Both the position numbers and the translations under genes were made by a program. Below the pieces are notes generated by a model. The model was not told where the DNA came from. It saw nothing but the letters and a program-made list of their open reading frames with translations, and made no database searches. From contig JASFAU010000003.1 in NCBI GenBank assembly GCA_039704465.1, forward strand, positions 806,001 through 870,000: DNA of 64,000 nucleotides, read 5' to 3'. The DNA comes from Plasmodiophora brassicae. Lineage: Eukaryota > Endomyxa > Phytomyxea > Plasmodiophorida > Plasmodiophoridae. This document shows, one piece after another, positions 44,298 to 54,484 of the stretch (positions are counted from its first letter, which is position 1; each line of letters starts with the position of its first letter).

Positions 44298-45108
44298 ATG
44301 CTGGACGTCAACGTGGCGTTTGCCGTGAAAGCGTTAGGCACAGGGTTCTGGTGCCTATGCTACTTCGTCATGGTGCTCCAGGGTCTAACAACAGGGGACG
44401 CGGTGTTCTCGCCTTGGCCGCACAAGTCAATGGCGTACTGCATCGTATGGGAAGCGCTGTTCTCATGGGCCAAACCGAAGACCAGTTCCGGTGAAGTCGT
44501 CAAGGCCTCCAAGGCACAGGCCGAGATGACCCGCATCCTGTTCTTAGCCTGGATGATACTCGGTAGGCGTCAACCCCGTTTCAACGCCGCCGTACAAGAT
44601 CTAACGAAGGTGTCGCTAAACAGATATCCCGCTGATGTTGCTGTTCTTGTGGGGAGGCAACGGGATCCCCGGCGAGGTCGTCAGTGAGTCGCGCCTTCAT
44701 TTCCTCATCGAGCTCGTTGTCAGCTTTGCCATCCATTACGTTTGCTTGCGATGGGGCGGAGTGGAGACCTTCTGGTTTGTCAAGTACCTGTCGATCCCAT
44801 ACGACATCTACATCTCGTACACGATCTATGAAGTCATGGCTTTACGGGGGCCGACCGCATCGATCTTTGATGTCGCCGTTGCCGTCTGCAAACTCCTCGC
44901 CGACTTCTTCTACCTGCTTCCGATGATTGCCCTCTGGCAAGACATCATGCCGAAGCATCGGAATCTGGCCACCTACGCCAAAGGAGCGTTCGTCATTGTG
45001 TTCGCAATCGGGACGTACGCGTCCAACGTCACACTGCTGCACTGGGTCCTGTTGCGGTCACCCTACTTCAAACCATTTGTCACGATCAGCCAATTCGCCC
45101 TCGTATGA
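44298..45108 (+). CDS. Multispanning membrane protein, unrecognised
   Basis: Two exons (44298..44562, 44624..45108) give 249 residues around a 61-nt intron (GTAGGC...AAACAG). Six or seven hydrophobic segments are visible: AVKALGTGFWCLCYFVMVL, MTRILFLAWMILDIPLMLLFLW, LIELVVSFAIHYVCL, FDVAVAVCKLLADFFYLLPMI, GAFVIVFAIGTYAS and a C-terminal one. There is a charged loop with Lys/Glu between the first two. No signature of a known transporter family was seen. Confidence 0.72.
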
Positions 45109-45161
45109 ACTGGGCAGTGCTCAGTAAATACAGAGTTCGATTTCTAGATGTCGCTTGTTCA

Positions 45162-46739
45162 TCAGCGGATCAATTGCTTGGTATAGTCTGTGGTTCGACA
45201 CATTGGACAGCATGTACGCGCCTGGGAGAACTCCTCAAACGCTTTCAGACATCGTTCGTGGAAGATGTGCCCGCAACTGGTGATATAACGAGCTCTCCCC
45301 GGCTGCATTGACATGACACAGATGGGACAGTCGTCGCCGATGCCATCGCCGAACTACCCCACACGCGTATCAGATGAATGGAATTCAACCACTGCCGATA
45401 AATGCAGACCTTCGTACGAAGATGGTCCCAGTCGACCGCGTCCGGGACAGACGACAGCACGCCTTCGGCCTCGGAGAACAGCATCCGGCTTATGTGAAGC
45501 GTCGTATCGCATTCGGTCAGCAGGGCGTCCAGGTCAGACGTGCTGGTTGTCTGCATTACAATGTCGTCTGTCGCCTGCCCGAGCTACCCAACAAGCATTA
45601 GTCGTGTCCCCCATATTTGATCAAACTGGTCGACCCAACCTTTCGAAGTAAGAACCGCCTCTTCTGTTCGGGATCTCTGGGAACCACTCTGGGCACTGGA
45701 GCATCAGTGACACGTATTCGTCCCCTTCCCCGCGGTACTATGGCTAACGTTTCGTATAAATGCCGAACGATACGGCGGGCTACAACGCCCCGGTACCAGG
45801 ACTGGATTTTCGTTGCGCACAGAGCGCGATACTGGGTGCGTCCTTCCGAGATCTGGATCTGTAATGAATTGGATTCAGCATTCGCAGGTGCCTATCGCAG
45901 TGCGGTCGCACGAACCTTCTCGTAATCTGTCCGTCGGCACATCGGGCAGGTTCGCGTCCCGCTGAATCGCTCGAAACTACGCAGGCAGTCCAGGTGGAAC
46001 GTATGCGAGCAACTAAGCAACACCTTGTCGATGGTCGTCAATGGATTGGATTGATCTGGACAGAGAGTGTGAAGTGTATACCTGACGATCGGTTTTGAAA
46101 TGCTCGTGACAAATGGCACAAGGTAGCCTACAGGCCGAAATTATATTACCAAGCGTGGCGACATGAGATACCCAAGCCACTTACATGTGGTCCCCTCTGA
46201 CAACCGATTGCCTCTTGATGTCATCCCATTGATCAGCTGTCAAGCTCGGCGGTGGCAGTGGATCAATGCCGACGATCTGGCCTAACCCACTGTCAGACAG
46301 ACCGGCATCGGCACTTTGTCCATGTACCTAGCGTGAGGGCTTGCTGTTTCGTGGACGGCCTTCCAGGGATCGGACGGTGTCTTCCGCTGGTATTGAGCAG
46401 AGCGATGTCTTTCGCAAACCTGCTCACAACCAGAAAGTGAACCTGCCAGCTCTCATGGATGCTAGATGTGGTGCCCGGTACCGTTGCTGGAACGCGGCGC
46501 TGACGATAGGTGACGCGTGCTCACCAGCCTAAGCACAAAGTTACGTGCTGGTGTAGATTCCCCTTGCGGGGATTACCTTGGCTCTTCGTGGTAGCCGCGA
46601 ACGGCCACTCATCCTGCTCACGAGCTCCCGACTGTGACCGGTTGTGAAGATGGTCAGCTTGATGACATCTACAAGTCACCTCTGTCCGAGGCGAGGTGGA
46701 GTGGTAACACTGTAGGTATATTACAGCATGACGCATCAT
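45162..46739 (-). CDS. RNF32-like ubiquitin ligase (RING-IQ-RING)
   Basis: Eight exons (46739..46545, 46499..46328, 46281..46185, 46127..46082, 46023..45916, 45858..45640, 45574..45410, 45353..45162) give 397 residues; introns 45-65 nt. The order is diagnostic of RNF32. First comes ALTLGQIVGIDPLPPPSLTA and DQWDDIKRQSVVRGD, then RING-H2 no. 1 (CAICHEHFKTDRQ, LLSCSHTFHLDCL, TCPMCRR). An IQ motif follows (KIQSWYRGVVARRIVR), then RING-H2 no. 2 (CPICVMSMQPGRARYI, SCGHIFHERCLKAFEEF, CCPMCRT). Animal RNF32 is expressed in testis and the family tracks flagellated species. The first exon is the least certain, because it starts only 18 bp after the upstream phosphatase stop. Confidence 0.9.
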
Positions 46740-46757
46740 CACGATGGGTGCATGACA

Positions 46758-47490
46758 TCAGCACCGAAGGGCATCCAGGACTTCTGCGAAATCCTTGACA
46801 AACCAGTCGCATCCCAGGCGAACACTCTCCCGGTCCTGAATACCACCGAACCCGATGAAAACTGACGCGGGAGGGCGCGCTTCCATCTTCATCGATCGTC
46901 GTCAGAGCGATGCACCAGCCACGAGGAGAAAATCGCCCACCTACATCTGTGGCACCATCACCAATCATGACGACGTTGCGGTACCCGTATTGCTTCATGA
47001 TGGACTCGATTACGCGACGTTTGCCGCCGGAACGAGAGGTTGGCTGGTTGTGGCTGAACCCGCGGTATGAGCCGCTGTCGTCGAACAGTAACTCGTTGGC
47101 AAACACATGATCGTCGGCGATGCCGAGAACGGCGGCCAGAGGAGCGATCATCATTGAGAATCCACCAGACACCAGGAAAACGTCCTTCTTCAGTGCTCGA
47201 AACCGCTCGATAACCTGGACGACGCCAGGGGTGATCTCCGCGGGCATCGAGGCAACCTCTTCGACCTGCTGTCGCGACGGCCGCATCAGTTCGAGGCGCA
47301 GGCGCAGGGCGTCCTCGAACAGCATGCCGCCCTGCATGGCCTCCCGCGTCAGGCGCTGGACGGCGTCGGCGCACCCGCACGCCGCCGCCAGGCGATCGAT
47401 GCCCTCGTGCGGCTGCACCGTGCTGTCCACGTCGAACACCACGGCGTCACACGCCGCCAGCGTTGACTGCACCGCCGCCGACGGCCCCAT
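46758..47490 (-). CDS. Phosphoserine phosphatase
   Basis: Last step of serine synthesis, hydrolysing phosphoserine. Two exons (47490..46945, 46886..46758) give 224 residues, the typical size, with a 58-nt intron (GTAGGT...GATGAAG). HAD motifs are complete: VVFDVDSTV (nucleophile Asp), SGGF (motif II Ser), Lys in SGGKRRVIES, and VMIGDGATDMEARPPASVFIGFGG (motif III, restored by splicing). The cap helices (GGMLFEDALRLRLELMRPS) match the family. No targeting peptide. Confidence 0.95.
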
Positions 47491-47598
47491 TGTGCAGCAG
47501 AATGGCCGTTACCACGGGGGGCGGTAACGCGAACGCCATGCGCACGGCACCGCGTAACGTGGACCAGGTTTGCCCCCCCTCCAGTGGGACTTTACTCA

Positions 47599-49011
47599 TC
47601 ACTCCTCCTCGGGGTCTTCGTCTGCAACGCTCTCGCTGGCTGGGGCGTACTGCTTGACGAGGTAGATGGATTTGACGAATTCCTGGAACGAGAAGGTTGG
47701 GTCGGGGCCCTTGTCGAAGTCGAACACGATCCGGGACATATCGTCGTCGGCCGGGTTGAGGCCGACGTCGAGGAGGAGTTCCGTCAGAGCAGGCAGGCTC
47801 ACCTGGTGCCCGGTCTCGGCGGTAGCCACGCTGTCAAATAGCCTGGCATTCATGCAGGATCAGTGGGACGTTGGCATGCTGGTGGTTCTTCTCGAGGTGG
47901 CACCTTTGCAGATCAGCAAGCTCGTTCTTATTGAAAAGGTCTTCAACGTTGATGAGTGGTAGCGCCCTGACCGACGCCCTCGTAGCCTGGATATCCTGTA
48001 GACGGGCTTCGACGATGCGATCAGGCTCAAGGACATCCAGCTGCTCGATAGTCAGAAATCCCTTCCGGATGCTGTGACCCAACATGGAGACCTTGGGAAC
48101 TGGGATCGGCCGCGCTGTGCTCGACTGCGCGTCCTTGTCAATCGGCCCGAATACGCCGCATTGCGGAATGCCCTTCACCCACTCGCCTTCGTAGACCATA
48201 TCCCGATCTCTGTAGAAGAAATGCCCGGCTCCTTCTTTCAGGCCATTGAGCCATTCTCCAGCATATTCGTTACCATTCGCTGCGTCAGACATTAAGGAAT
48301 CGTCTAACACTACGATGATCCATGTCTGACCTTGAATGTAGCGACCCCATCCATTCATTTTGCCATGAAGCCATTCTCCAATATAGACATCTCCGTTGAC
48401 GTAAAATTGACTTCCTGTGCCATGGCGTTGGCCTTGTTTCCACTGGCCTTCATATCTGTTGCTGTTGCATAGAAGACGCGTCAATGTCCAACGCAAGCAC
48501 CCACTTGAGCTTTTTACCCATTATTGTAGTTGTAGATTCCGACCCCGTCTTTCAGGTCGTCCTGCCACTGCCCCGAATACACCTTGTCGAGGGCACCGCT
48601 TGCCTTGTTCCTGACAAAGTACGTACCCTTGCCATGTCGGCGTCCAGCAAGCCATTCACCTGGCCATACCATCTCAACAATCGGTGCTGTTCGCCAATCA
48701 GCACTAACGGGCGGCTTACCTTCGTATTTGCATCCATTCGGCCATATTTGTACACCGAACCCGTTGCGTTGATTGTCCTTCCAATCGCCAATGTACGAAC
48801 CCGTAGTCTCCCATATTTTCTCATTCCGCTGGCCTTTTCGCATCATAATTCGCTGCTCGAGGTCGAGCTTGCGCTCGCTGACCCAGAACATGGACTTCCT
48901 GGGCCCGCTCTTCGTCCCCAGTGGGCTTGGTGTCTCCGCGACACCGTGCTCGTCGTTAACAGCGCCATCAACGAGGTCGATGCCGTCAAGACCGGCAGTG
49001 TTGATCTGCAT
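47599..49011 (-). CDS. MORN3-like protein with C-terminal EF-hand-like domain
   Basis: Five exons (49011..48720, 48659..48518, 48455..48331, 48279..47904, 47842..47599) give 392 residues; introns 51-62 nt. Seven or so MORN repeats span residues about 75-230 (GSYIGDWKDNQRNGFGVQIW, KVYSGQWQDDLKDGVGIYNY, YEGQWKQGQRHGTGSQFY, YIGEWLHGKMNGWGRYI, YAGEWLNGLKEGAGHFFY, YEGEWVKGIPQCGVF). As in MORN3, the next segment reads RPIPVPKVSML. Past the MORN3 end, the last 85 residues resemble paired EF-hand helices (LTELLLDVGLNPADDDMSRI, FDFDKGPDPTFSFQEFVKSIY) with an acidic tail. In mammals MORN3 belongs to sperm and axonemal complexes. Confidence 0.85.
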
Positions 49012-49123
49012 GAGACCCAGCCGCCGTTAGGGCGTGCCAATGATATGGCGTAGGGGTACGCCACGATCGACTGATTTGATCATTGCCAACAATGGATCAT
49101 AGCGTTATACACAAAACTGAATG

Positions 49124-51473
49124 TTATTGCGATGCTGCTCGCCGGTCAATAGCAGAGAGAAGAGACTGCCGCTTCTCGCTGGGTTCGAACAGCGCTGCGA
49201 TTAACGAATGAAGCTCGCGCCTGGAAAACACGTCAAGCTGGCCGGCGTCGACTTCCCTGCCCAGTGACGACAGCGATTGATCCGGGTGCAATATGTTTTG
49301 AAGCGTGGCAAAGCGCATCCGAATTCGCTGGAATGGGTCAGGTTCACCACCAGAGTCGGCGATTGTCTCGGCGAAGTCAGCTACGATCGCAAAGACGGCG
49401 TATGTCCTATTGGCGAATTCCAGAGGGATGTCCTTCCGGTCGAGAATCCACTCAGTCATCGGCTCCATCAGTTCACCACACAGCGACTGCAGAATGCAGC
49501 GGACGACGGTCTTGGAAAGAATGGGGCTCATCGTCGTTTCCAACTGTCTCCAGTCCCTTACTTGTGCGCTGACGCCAAGCACGGTCTTGTCGTACTCAGC
49601 CTTGCTGTCAAGATGTGCAAGACGGTCGAGACGATCACGAACTTCTGCACAAGCATGCGAAAGGGCCTTATACTGCCGATCGAACGCATTCCTGCCAGCA
49701 GATGCCATTAGGTTGATCAGCGATGACAACCCTGACCCAGGGCCATATATAACCTGCAGTGCCAGTCAGGTTACAATAGAAAGCACACTCAATGGAAGGC
49801 ACCCACAGCAGAGCGCGCCGCATGGTAGGCTAGGAACATGCAATCGGCATAGAAGAGCATTGACAGTGACGGAATGGTTTCGAAAGCACGCTGGTGATAT
49901 AGAGGCCGAACTTCTGCGAAGAGCACCATGACGTACCGGGCAGCTTGGAACAGACGATCTGCGATTTGAGGAGGCGCTCGACGCCATTGAATGAGGAGCG
50001 AATGGAATACGAACGCGCACTCAGTGGCACTGGTTGAGAACTGGAATTCCGGATGGCGCGAGGCGTATTCGGCAGAAACAAGTCCAGTCACGTCGTCATC
50101 GACGAATGAAGCGGCATGTTCTGTCCCTAGGGATGCCAACGAGAAGCTATCATCGATGACAGCCTTTCGGGCATGGGCCAACGAACGTGTCGCTAACGTA
50201 TGGGCGAACCTAACGTCGATGTTGTCGAGGAACCCATCCAGTCCTGTAAAAGATGACGCGAAATGGCACTGCCGTAAGGTCTCCTTAAATGATCGAATCG
50301 ACTGCCTCAAAGCTTCGCGGCATTCCAACAGGGCAGCGACATCGGTCGGCAGACCTGAACACAGGACGCGATCGGTAACCTCCGACTCAAGTGATGGCCA
50401 TAGAGTGCGGCCAAGAAGGGCCATCAGCATCTTTGAGTTATGGAACACGACGTTGTACAGAAGGTCGACAACAAGTCGCATATTTTCCAAGATAACGGTC
50501 GTCGGCAATGGAGTCTTGGGCCGGCGAAGCTTAACAGTCAACATCCGGTCGTTCTCAACGAGCTGAAGATCACAAAAGGTCCGGTTCAGAAGGGGTTCAA
50601 TAAGCTCATGTCGAACATGCTCGGCGATGCGTCGTGATATCTGTCGAACGTTTCAGCAACAACCGGCAGCCGGTAAACTCCAGCGGGCGTTACCATGTTG
50701 ACTTCGATAGGGTCAAGGACGTTCACACAGTCGCTGACGGCGACTGCAAGCGACGACTTACTCTTCGTAATTGTCAACGTGCATCGGGAGAAGCGAGCGA
50801 ATTCGCCAACGAACTTGGTACCTACGAGCCAGTCGACCAGAGACCGACCACGAGCATCGACGGCGTCACACAATGCAACGAATACGCCATCCGTCGCATC
50901 AGCACATTCTTTCAACTTCTGGAGACTGTTACGAGCCAGCGCTAAACGCTTCGAGAACGCAGCTGCGTTGCCAACATCGGACAGCCCCCCTGAAATCAAC
51001 TCACGAATCGTGCAGGCAACCTGTTCCCGGAAGTTAGCTATCCGTTTGAAACGAGTCAAGAGCACAGCCCTTTACATTGACGGCGCCCAGTGCTTGGTCG
51101 ATGCGAGCCAGCTGTTGAGCGATATTTCGCATATCTTCGAAGTTCGCATTGGTTCTTGCATTGAGATCGTTGACATCATCTAGAATGGAATCGATGTCCG
51201 ATGCCAGCCCCATGCCTTCCTTGTTGATGCGATTAGACACCGATTCAATGACTTGGACCACGTCGATGTTCGACGCCATCGCCTGATCGAGTTCATCCTG
51301 CACTTGCCAGCAATCAGATCATCAGACGCGGGCAACACTGACTACGCGTCACTACCGACCAGATAATGGCGCATAGCGCCTGCAAGAATGACCGGGCCAT
51401 CGGCGAGGATGCGATCTCGTTTCTCGAACAGTGCCGGCGCTGTTACCTTCAACGACAACGACACGGCCGCCAT
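49124..51473 (-). CDS. ZW10 homologue (RZZ / Dsl1-type tether)
   Basis: Five exons (51473..51360, 51297..51076, 51020..50694, 50640..49807, 49753..49124) give 708 residues, near the 779 of human ZW10; introns 53-62 nt. The N-terminal 200 residues are long coiled helices. The centre and C-terminus show ZW10 features: HQRAFETIPSLSMLFYADCMFLAYHAA (compare the conserved 'P-x-L-x-x-x-x-x-x-C-M-x-x-x-H' region), RQYKALSHACAEVRDRLDRL, and the terminal block DVFSRRELHSLIAALFEPSEKR, like the closing helix of ZW10/RINT1 proteins. ZW10 acts in Golgi-to-ER tethering and, in many species, at the kinetochore. The first exon is inferred. Confidence 0.85.
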
Positions 51474-52254
51474 TGACTGCGCTGATCGGGTCCTTCCACA
51501 ATATGCGCCGGAAATAAACCTCCTGTTAAGCTCATTCAACCTGTACGTACAATACACCTGTCGTGCCACCTGATACCGTGTCTCCGAGGTCCTCAATTCA
51601 GTAATAAAAAACCAGCAGCAAGGCTGCCCTTGGTTGATTAGTCTATCCCGGAATGGGCCTGAACAGATCCCAAGACGTGATTACATCCCTCCAGACGACA
51701 AATAGGTGAATCGCCGGTTGATCCGAAGGAAAGGATTAATTACCTCACATGTATACATGGCGCCCTGAGTAGCAGAGGGAGCACCAAATGGTATGGCAAC
51801 TTCGGTCGGAACGCCTGGACGTGAGTGCCCTGGAAGTCGTAAGCCAGGATTGTGTCAAGGCAAGCCGTTGCGGCGGGTTGGGGTGGCCCTGAGACAGCAT
51901 AACTTGACAGCGAACGGTGGTCAGCGGGCAAGATGAAGCGGCGAAATCATATGTAGAAATGGAACCGTTTGAGTGCGAACACGATGGCCATCCGGGCAGC
52001 AGTCGATTCGGCAAAGCCGGTAAGATGGCACAAAATCCTTTGCTGCTCGTAGCAAATAGCAATCACCTCGGTAGGCTACCGACACCAACTTAATTATTCT
52101 GCCGTGCGCCTACGCTGCTCGCATGGCGACCACCACAATATTGAAACACGCGCAGTACCTCCCACGATCATTTGTGGAACAGAGTGAGTAACTGGATTGT
52201 AAGGGACTGCTCGCATAGCTGTTGTCGTTGCAGACGAGAGCAGTGTTGGTTATA
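51474..52254. other. 780-bp gap without a recognised gene
   Basis: Between the ZW10 start and the CNNM-like stop. Open stretches exist (for example 51745-52062 minus) but have no domain, composition or splice support. No tRNA-like or repeat structure was noticed. Confidence 0.45.
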
Positions 52255-54024
52255 TTATACGTGATCGCGTCCTACGATAACGACCTGGTTGCCGATTTTC
52301 GCCGGTTGGATGCCATCGCCGTCGGCCATTTGCACAGCAGTGGGCGAAGCAGCATCCGCTGCCGCCAAGATCTCGTCTCTTGACAACTTGGAAACGCGCT
52401 GGAAGTCAACCCTGTCAATGCGGACGAGGCGAACTGGCCCGCGTATGGCTGCCGCTGTGAAATCGGGCACAAAGTCGCCCTGGTCGCTTTGGCCCAGCAT
52501 GCCGAGCGCCAATGCCGACCATCGTCCAAGTGCCGACTCGAACTGCTGGGCACTGCCCGACAGGACCTGGACCTTGCCATCCAGAATCAAATATGCGCAA
52601 TCGGCAACCTGCCCTGCCTTGTACAGTTGCAGGCCACCCTGTGCAACGGGGATCTGCATGCTTGCTCTAAGAAGGCGATCGGCCTGTGACCCTTCCATAG
52701 ACAGCGGGCTGACGCCCGGTTTTGGCGCGGGCACGTCGAGCTCCACGACAGGACAGCGTGACAGAAGGAGGCGCAGGTTGTCTTCGGGAACCGACAGAAA
52801 CAATGCCGGATAGCACCCCCGTAGGTGGTGGAACACGGTGTCCAACTCGGGACCTTCCAGTCGGCCAGCACCTGGACGGCGGCTACGTCTCGCCACCCTC
52901 AGACTGGCACCTTGCCGAACCGCCTGTCGAAATACCGTGTAAGAACGCGATGTGCCTCCAAACGGCAACGACCTACATACGTTGTCCTTCTCGTCCATGA
53001 TTTCCTGCTGGAAGATTTCTTCGGCAATGTCTTCCAGAGTGATCAGGCCGCGGATGACGTAAAACGGGTCGCCTGGGCCGCTCGAGTCGACATCGACAAC
53101 GATGGCGATGTGGGTGGACCCCGTCTTGAAGTCGCGGAAGACGTGCTTCAGGAGGCAGTCGCTGTAGACGACCGTGACCGGGCGATTGTGCAGCGCAATC
53201 ACGTGCCGAACCGGCAATGCATCGTCGGGATCAACGAGAATCAGGTCCTTGGCGTACAGGATCGCGCATACGAACGCATGCCCGGTCGGGTCAGCGTCCA
53301 TGACTGGGATCCGGCTATACCCGCTCTCGCTGATCGCCAGCATCGTTTCGTCATCCAAACGCGCTGACACTTCCAGCGTGAAGCACCGCTCGATGGGCGT
53401 CATGCACTCGGCCACGCTCTTCTCGGCGTACTGCAGGGCGCCCGTCATGATGTTGAACTCGTCGAGCTGGATTCCGTCACCCTTGCCGGCGTCGTGGTGG
53501 AGCTCGACGAGCTTTCTCATCTCATTGCGGTTGTAGATGACGGTGAACTCGGGGCCGACCAGCCAGTCTAGGATCATGGAGATCGGTTTGCATAATGGGT
53601 ATAGTAGGAACAATATGGCCCAGACGAGCGGGGTGGACAGGTATCCCAGGTACAATGCGTTCCGGGAGAACACGGCCTGCGGTAAGATCTCGCCGACGAA
53701 CATGATCAACGACGTGGACAGAATGAAGGCCTGCAGCTCGCTGACCAGGTCAGTTAGGAGGATGGACAGCCCGGTGTTGACGGCAACGTTCCCGAACAGG
53801 AGCGTGCACAGGAGGAGGTTCGCCTGTCGACGAATCGGCAGGATACGGGCGGCGTACTTGGCTTGGACCGATCTGGACGACAGGGCAATCTCCAGGGAGT
53901 GCACGTTCAGGCCGAGGAGGCCCAGGTTCAGGCCGGAGAAGATGGCGGCGAAAACGAGGAGCAGGACGGCAACCAGGTATTCCACCACCTTATCCGCGAC
54001 GGCATCGCCCGTCTCGAACAGCAT
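52255..54024 (-). CDS. CNNM/CorC-type metal transporter (DUF21-CBS-cNMP)
   Basis: Single open frame of 589 codons from the ATG at 54024. Residues about 10-180 are the CNNM (DUF21) membrane domain with SGLNLGLLGLNVHSLEIAL and VGEILPQAVFSRNALYLG. A CBS pair (about 195-320) includes MTPIERCFTLEV, SGYSRIPVMD and GLITLEDIAEEIFQQEI. A cyclic-nucleotide-binding-like domain (about 400-540) includes GLQLYKAGQVADCAYLILDGKVQV. This is the layout of animal CNNM1-4 and yeast Mam3, which move magnesium or other divalent cations. The segment 52924..52980 begins GTATGT and ends ACAG, 57 nt. It is probably an in-frame intron, giving 570 residues. Confidence 0.92.
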   Translation of the reverse strand: MLFETGDAVADKVVEYLVAVLLLVFAAIFSGLNLGLLGLNVHSLEIALSSRSVQAKYAARILPIRRQANLLLCTLLFGNVAVNTGLSILLTDLVSELQAFILSTSLIMFVGEILPQAVFSRNALYLGYLSTPLVWAILFLLYPLCKPISMILDWLVGPEFTVIYNRNEMRKLVELHHDAGKGDGIQLDEFNIMTGALQYAEKSVAECMTPIERCFTLEVSARLDDETMLAISESGYSRIPVMDADPTGHAFVCAILYAKDLILVDPDDALPVRHVIALHNRPVTVVYSDCLLKHVFRDFKTGSTHIAIVVDVDSSGPGDPFYVIRGLITLEDIAEEIFQQEIMDEKDNVCRSLPFGGTSRSYTVFRQAVRQGASLRVARRSRRPGAGRLEGPELDTVFHHLRGCYPALFLSVPEDNLRLLLSRCPVVELDVPAPKPGVSPLSMEGSQADRLLRASMQIPVAQGGLQLYKAGQVADCAYLILDGKVQVLSGSAQQFESALGRWSALALGMLGQSDQGDFVPDFTAAAIRGPVRLVRIDRVDFQRVSKLSRDEILAAADAASPTAVQMADGDGIQPAKIGNQVVIVGRDHV

Positions 54025-54484
54025 GAACCGTTTCTATCTGTGCCAACGAGTGCCGCCACGGCGACCCGTCCCACAGACGGTCGACACGTCGACCCGGGCT
54101 GCGCGCCCGGCCTCGGGTGCTCTTCAGCCTGTTGACCGACCAGGTCGACCACGCTGACCCGCACCCAAGCGCGGGCCTGATGGTTCCTGTTCGAACCCGC
54201 GCTGCACACCCAGACGACCGCTTCATACGTCTTAGGACGAAACCGGTAACTTCTTTGCAGGACGCGTTCTCAACCGGGGAAGGTTGCATACTTCGGAACG
54301 CTCTTCTGTGTTGCATGTCATCTTGGAGCACCCGTCCTCGCTGTGCGGATCGCCGCCCAGCGCATGCGCGACAGCGTCTTCACGGTCGGTACAGCGTTGT
54401 GTGTATAGCGGCCACCTGGTTGAACGCACAACCCGTGTCGCCGAGCAGCTCCGTTTTGGCGGTGTGGCGTGCACGCCAGACGTC
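54025..54484. other. Divergent promoter region
   Basis: About 460 bp between the divergent CNNM-like (minus) and GT61 (plus) genes. No coding or repeat signal recognised. Confidence 0.4.

Noticed and set aside
45162..46119. Two separate small RING genes
   Set aside because: Splicing through an IQ-motif exon joins them into one RNF32-like protein with the full family layout.
47599..47853. Independent 84-residue EF-hand gene overlapping the MORN gene
   Set aside because: A standard 61-nt intron removes the overlap and links both in frame.
52255..54024. Intact single-exon CNNM gene
   Set aside because: Not fully accepted: 57 nt at 52924-52980 look like an intron that happens to keep the frame; noted in the entry.
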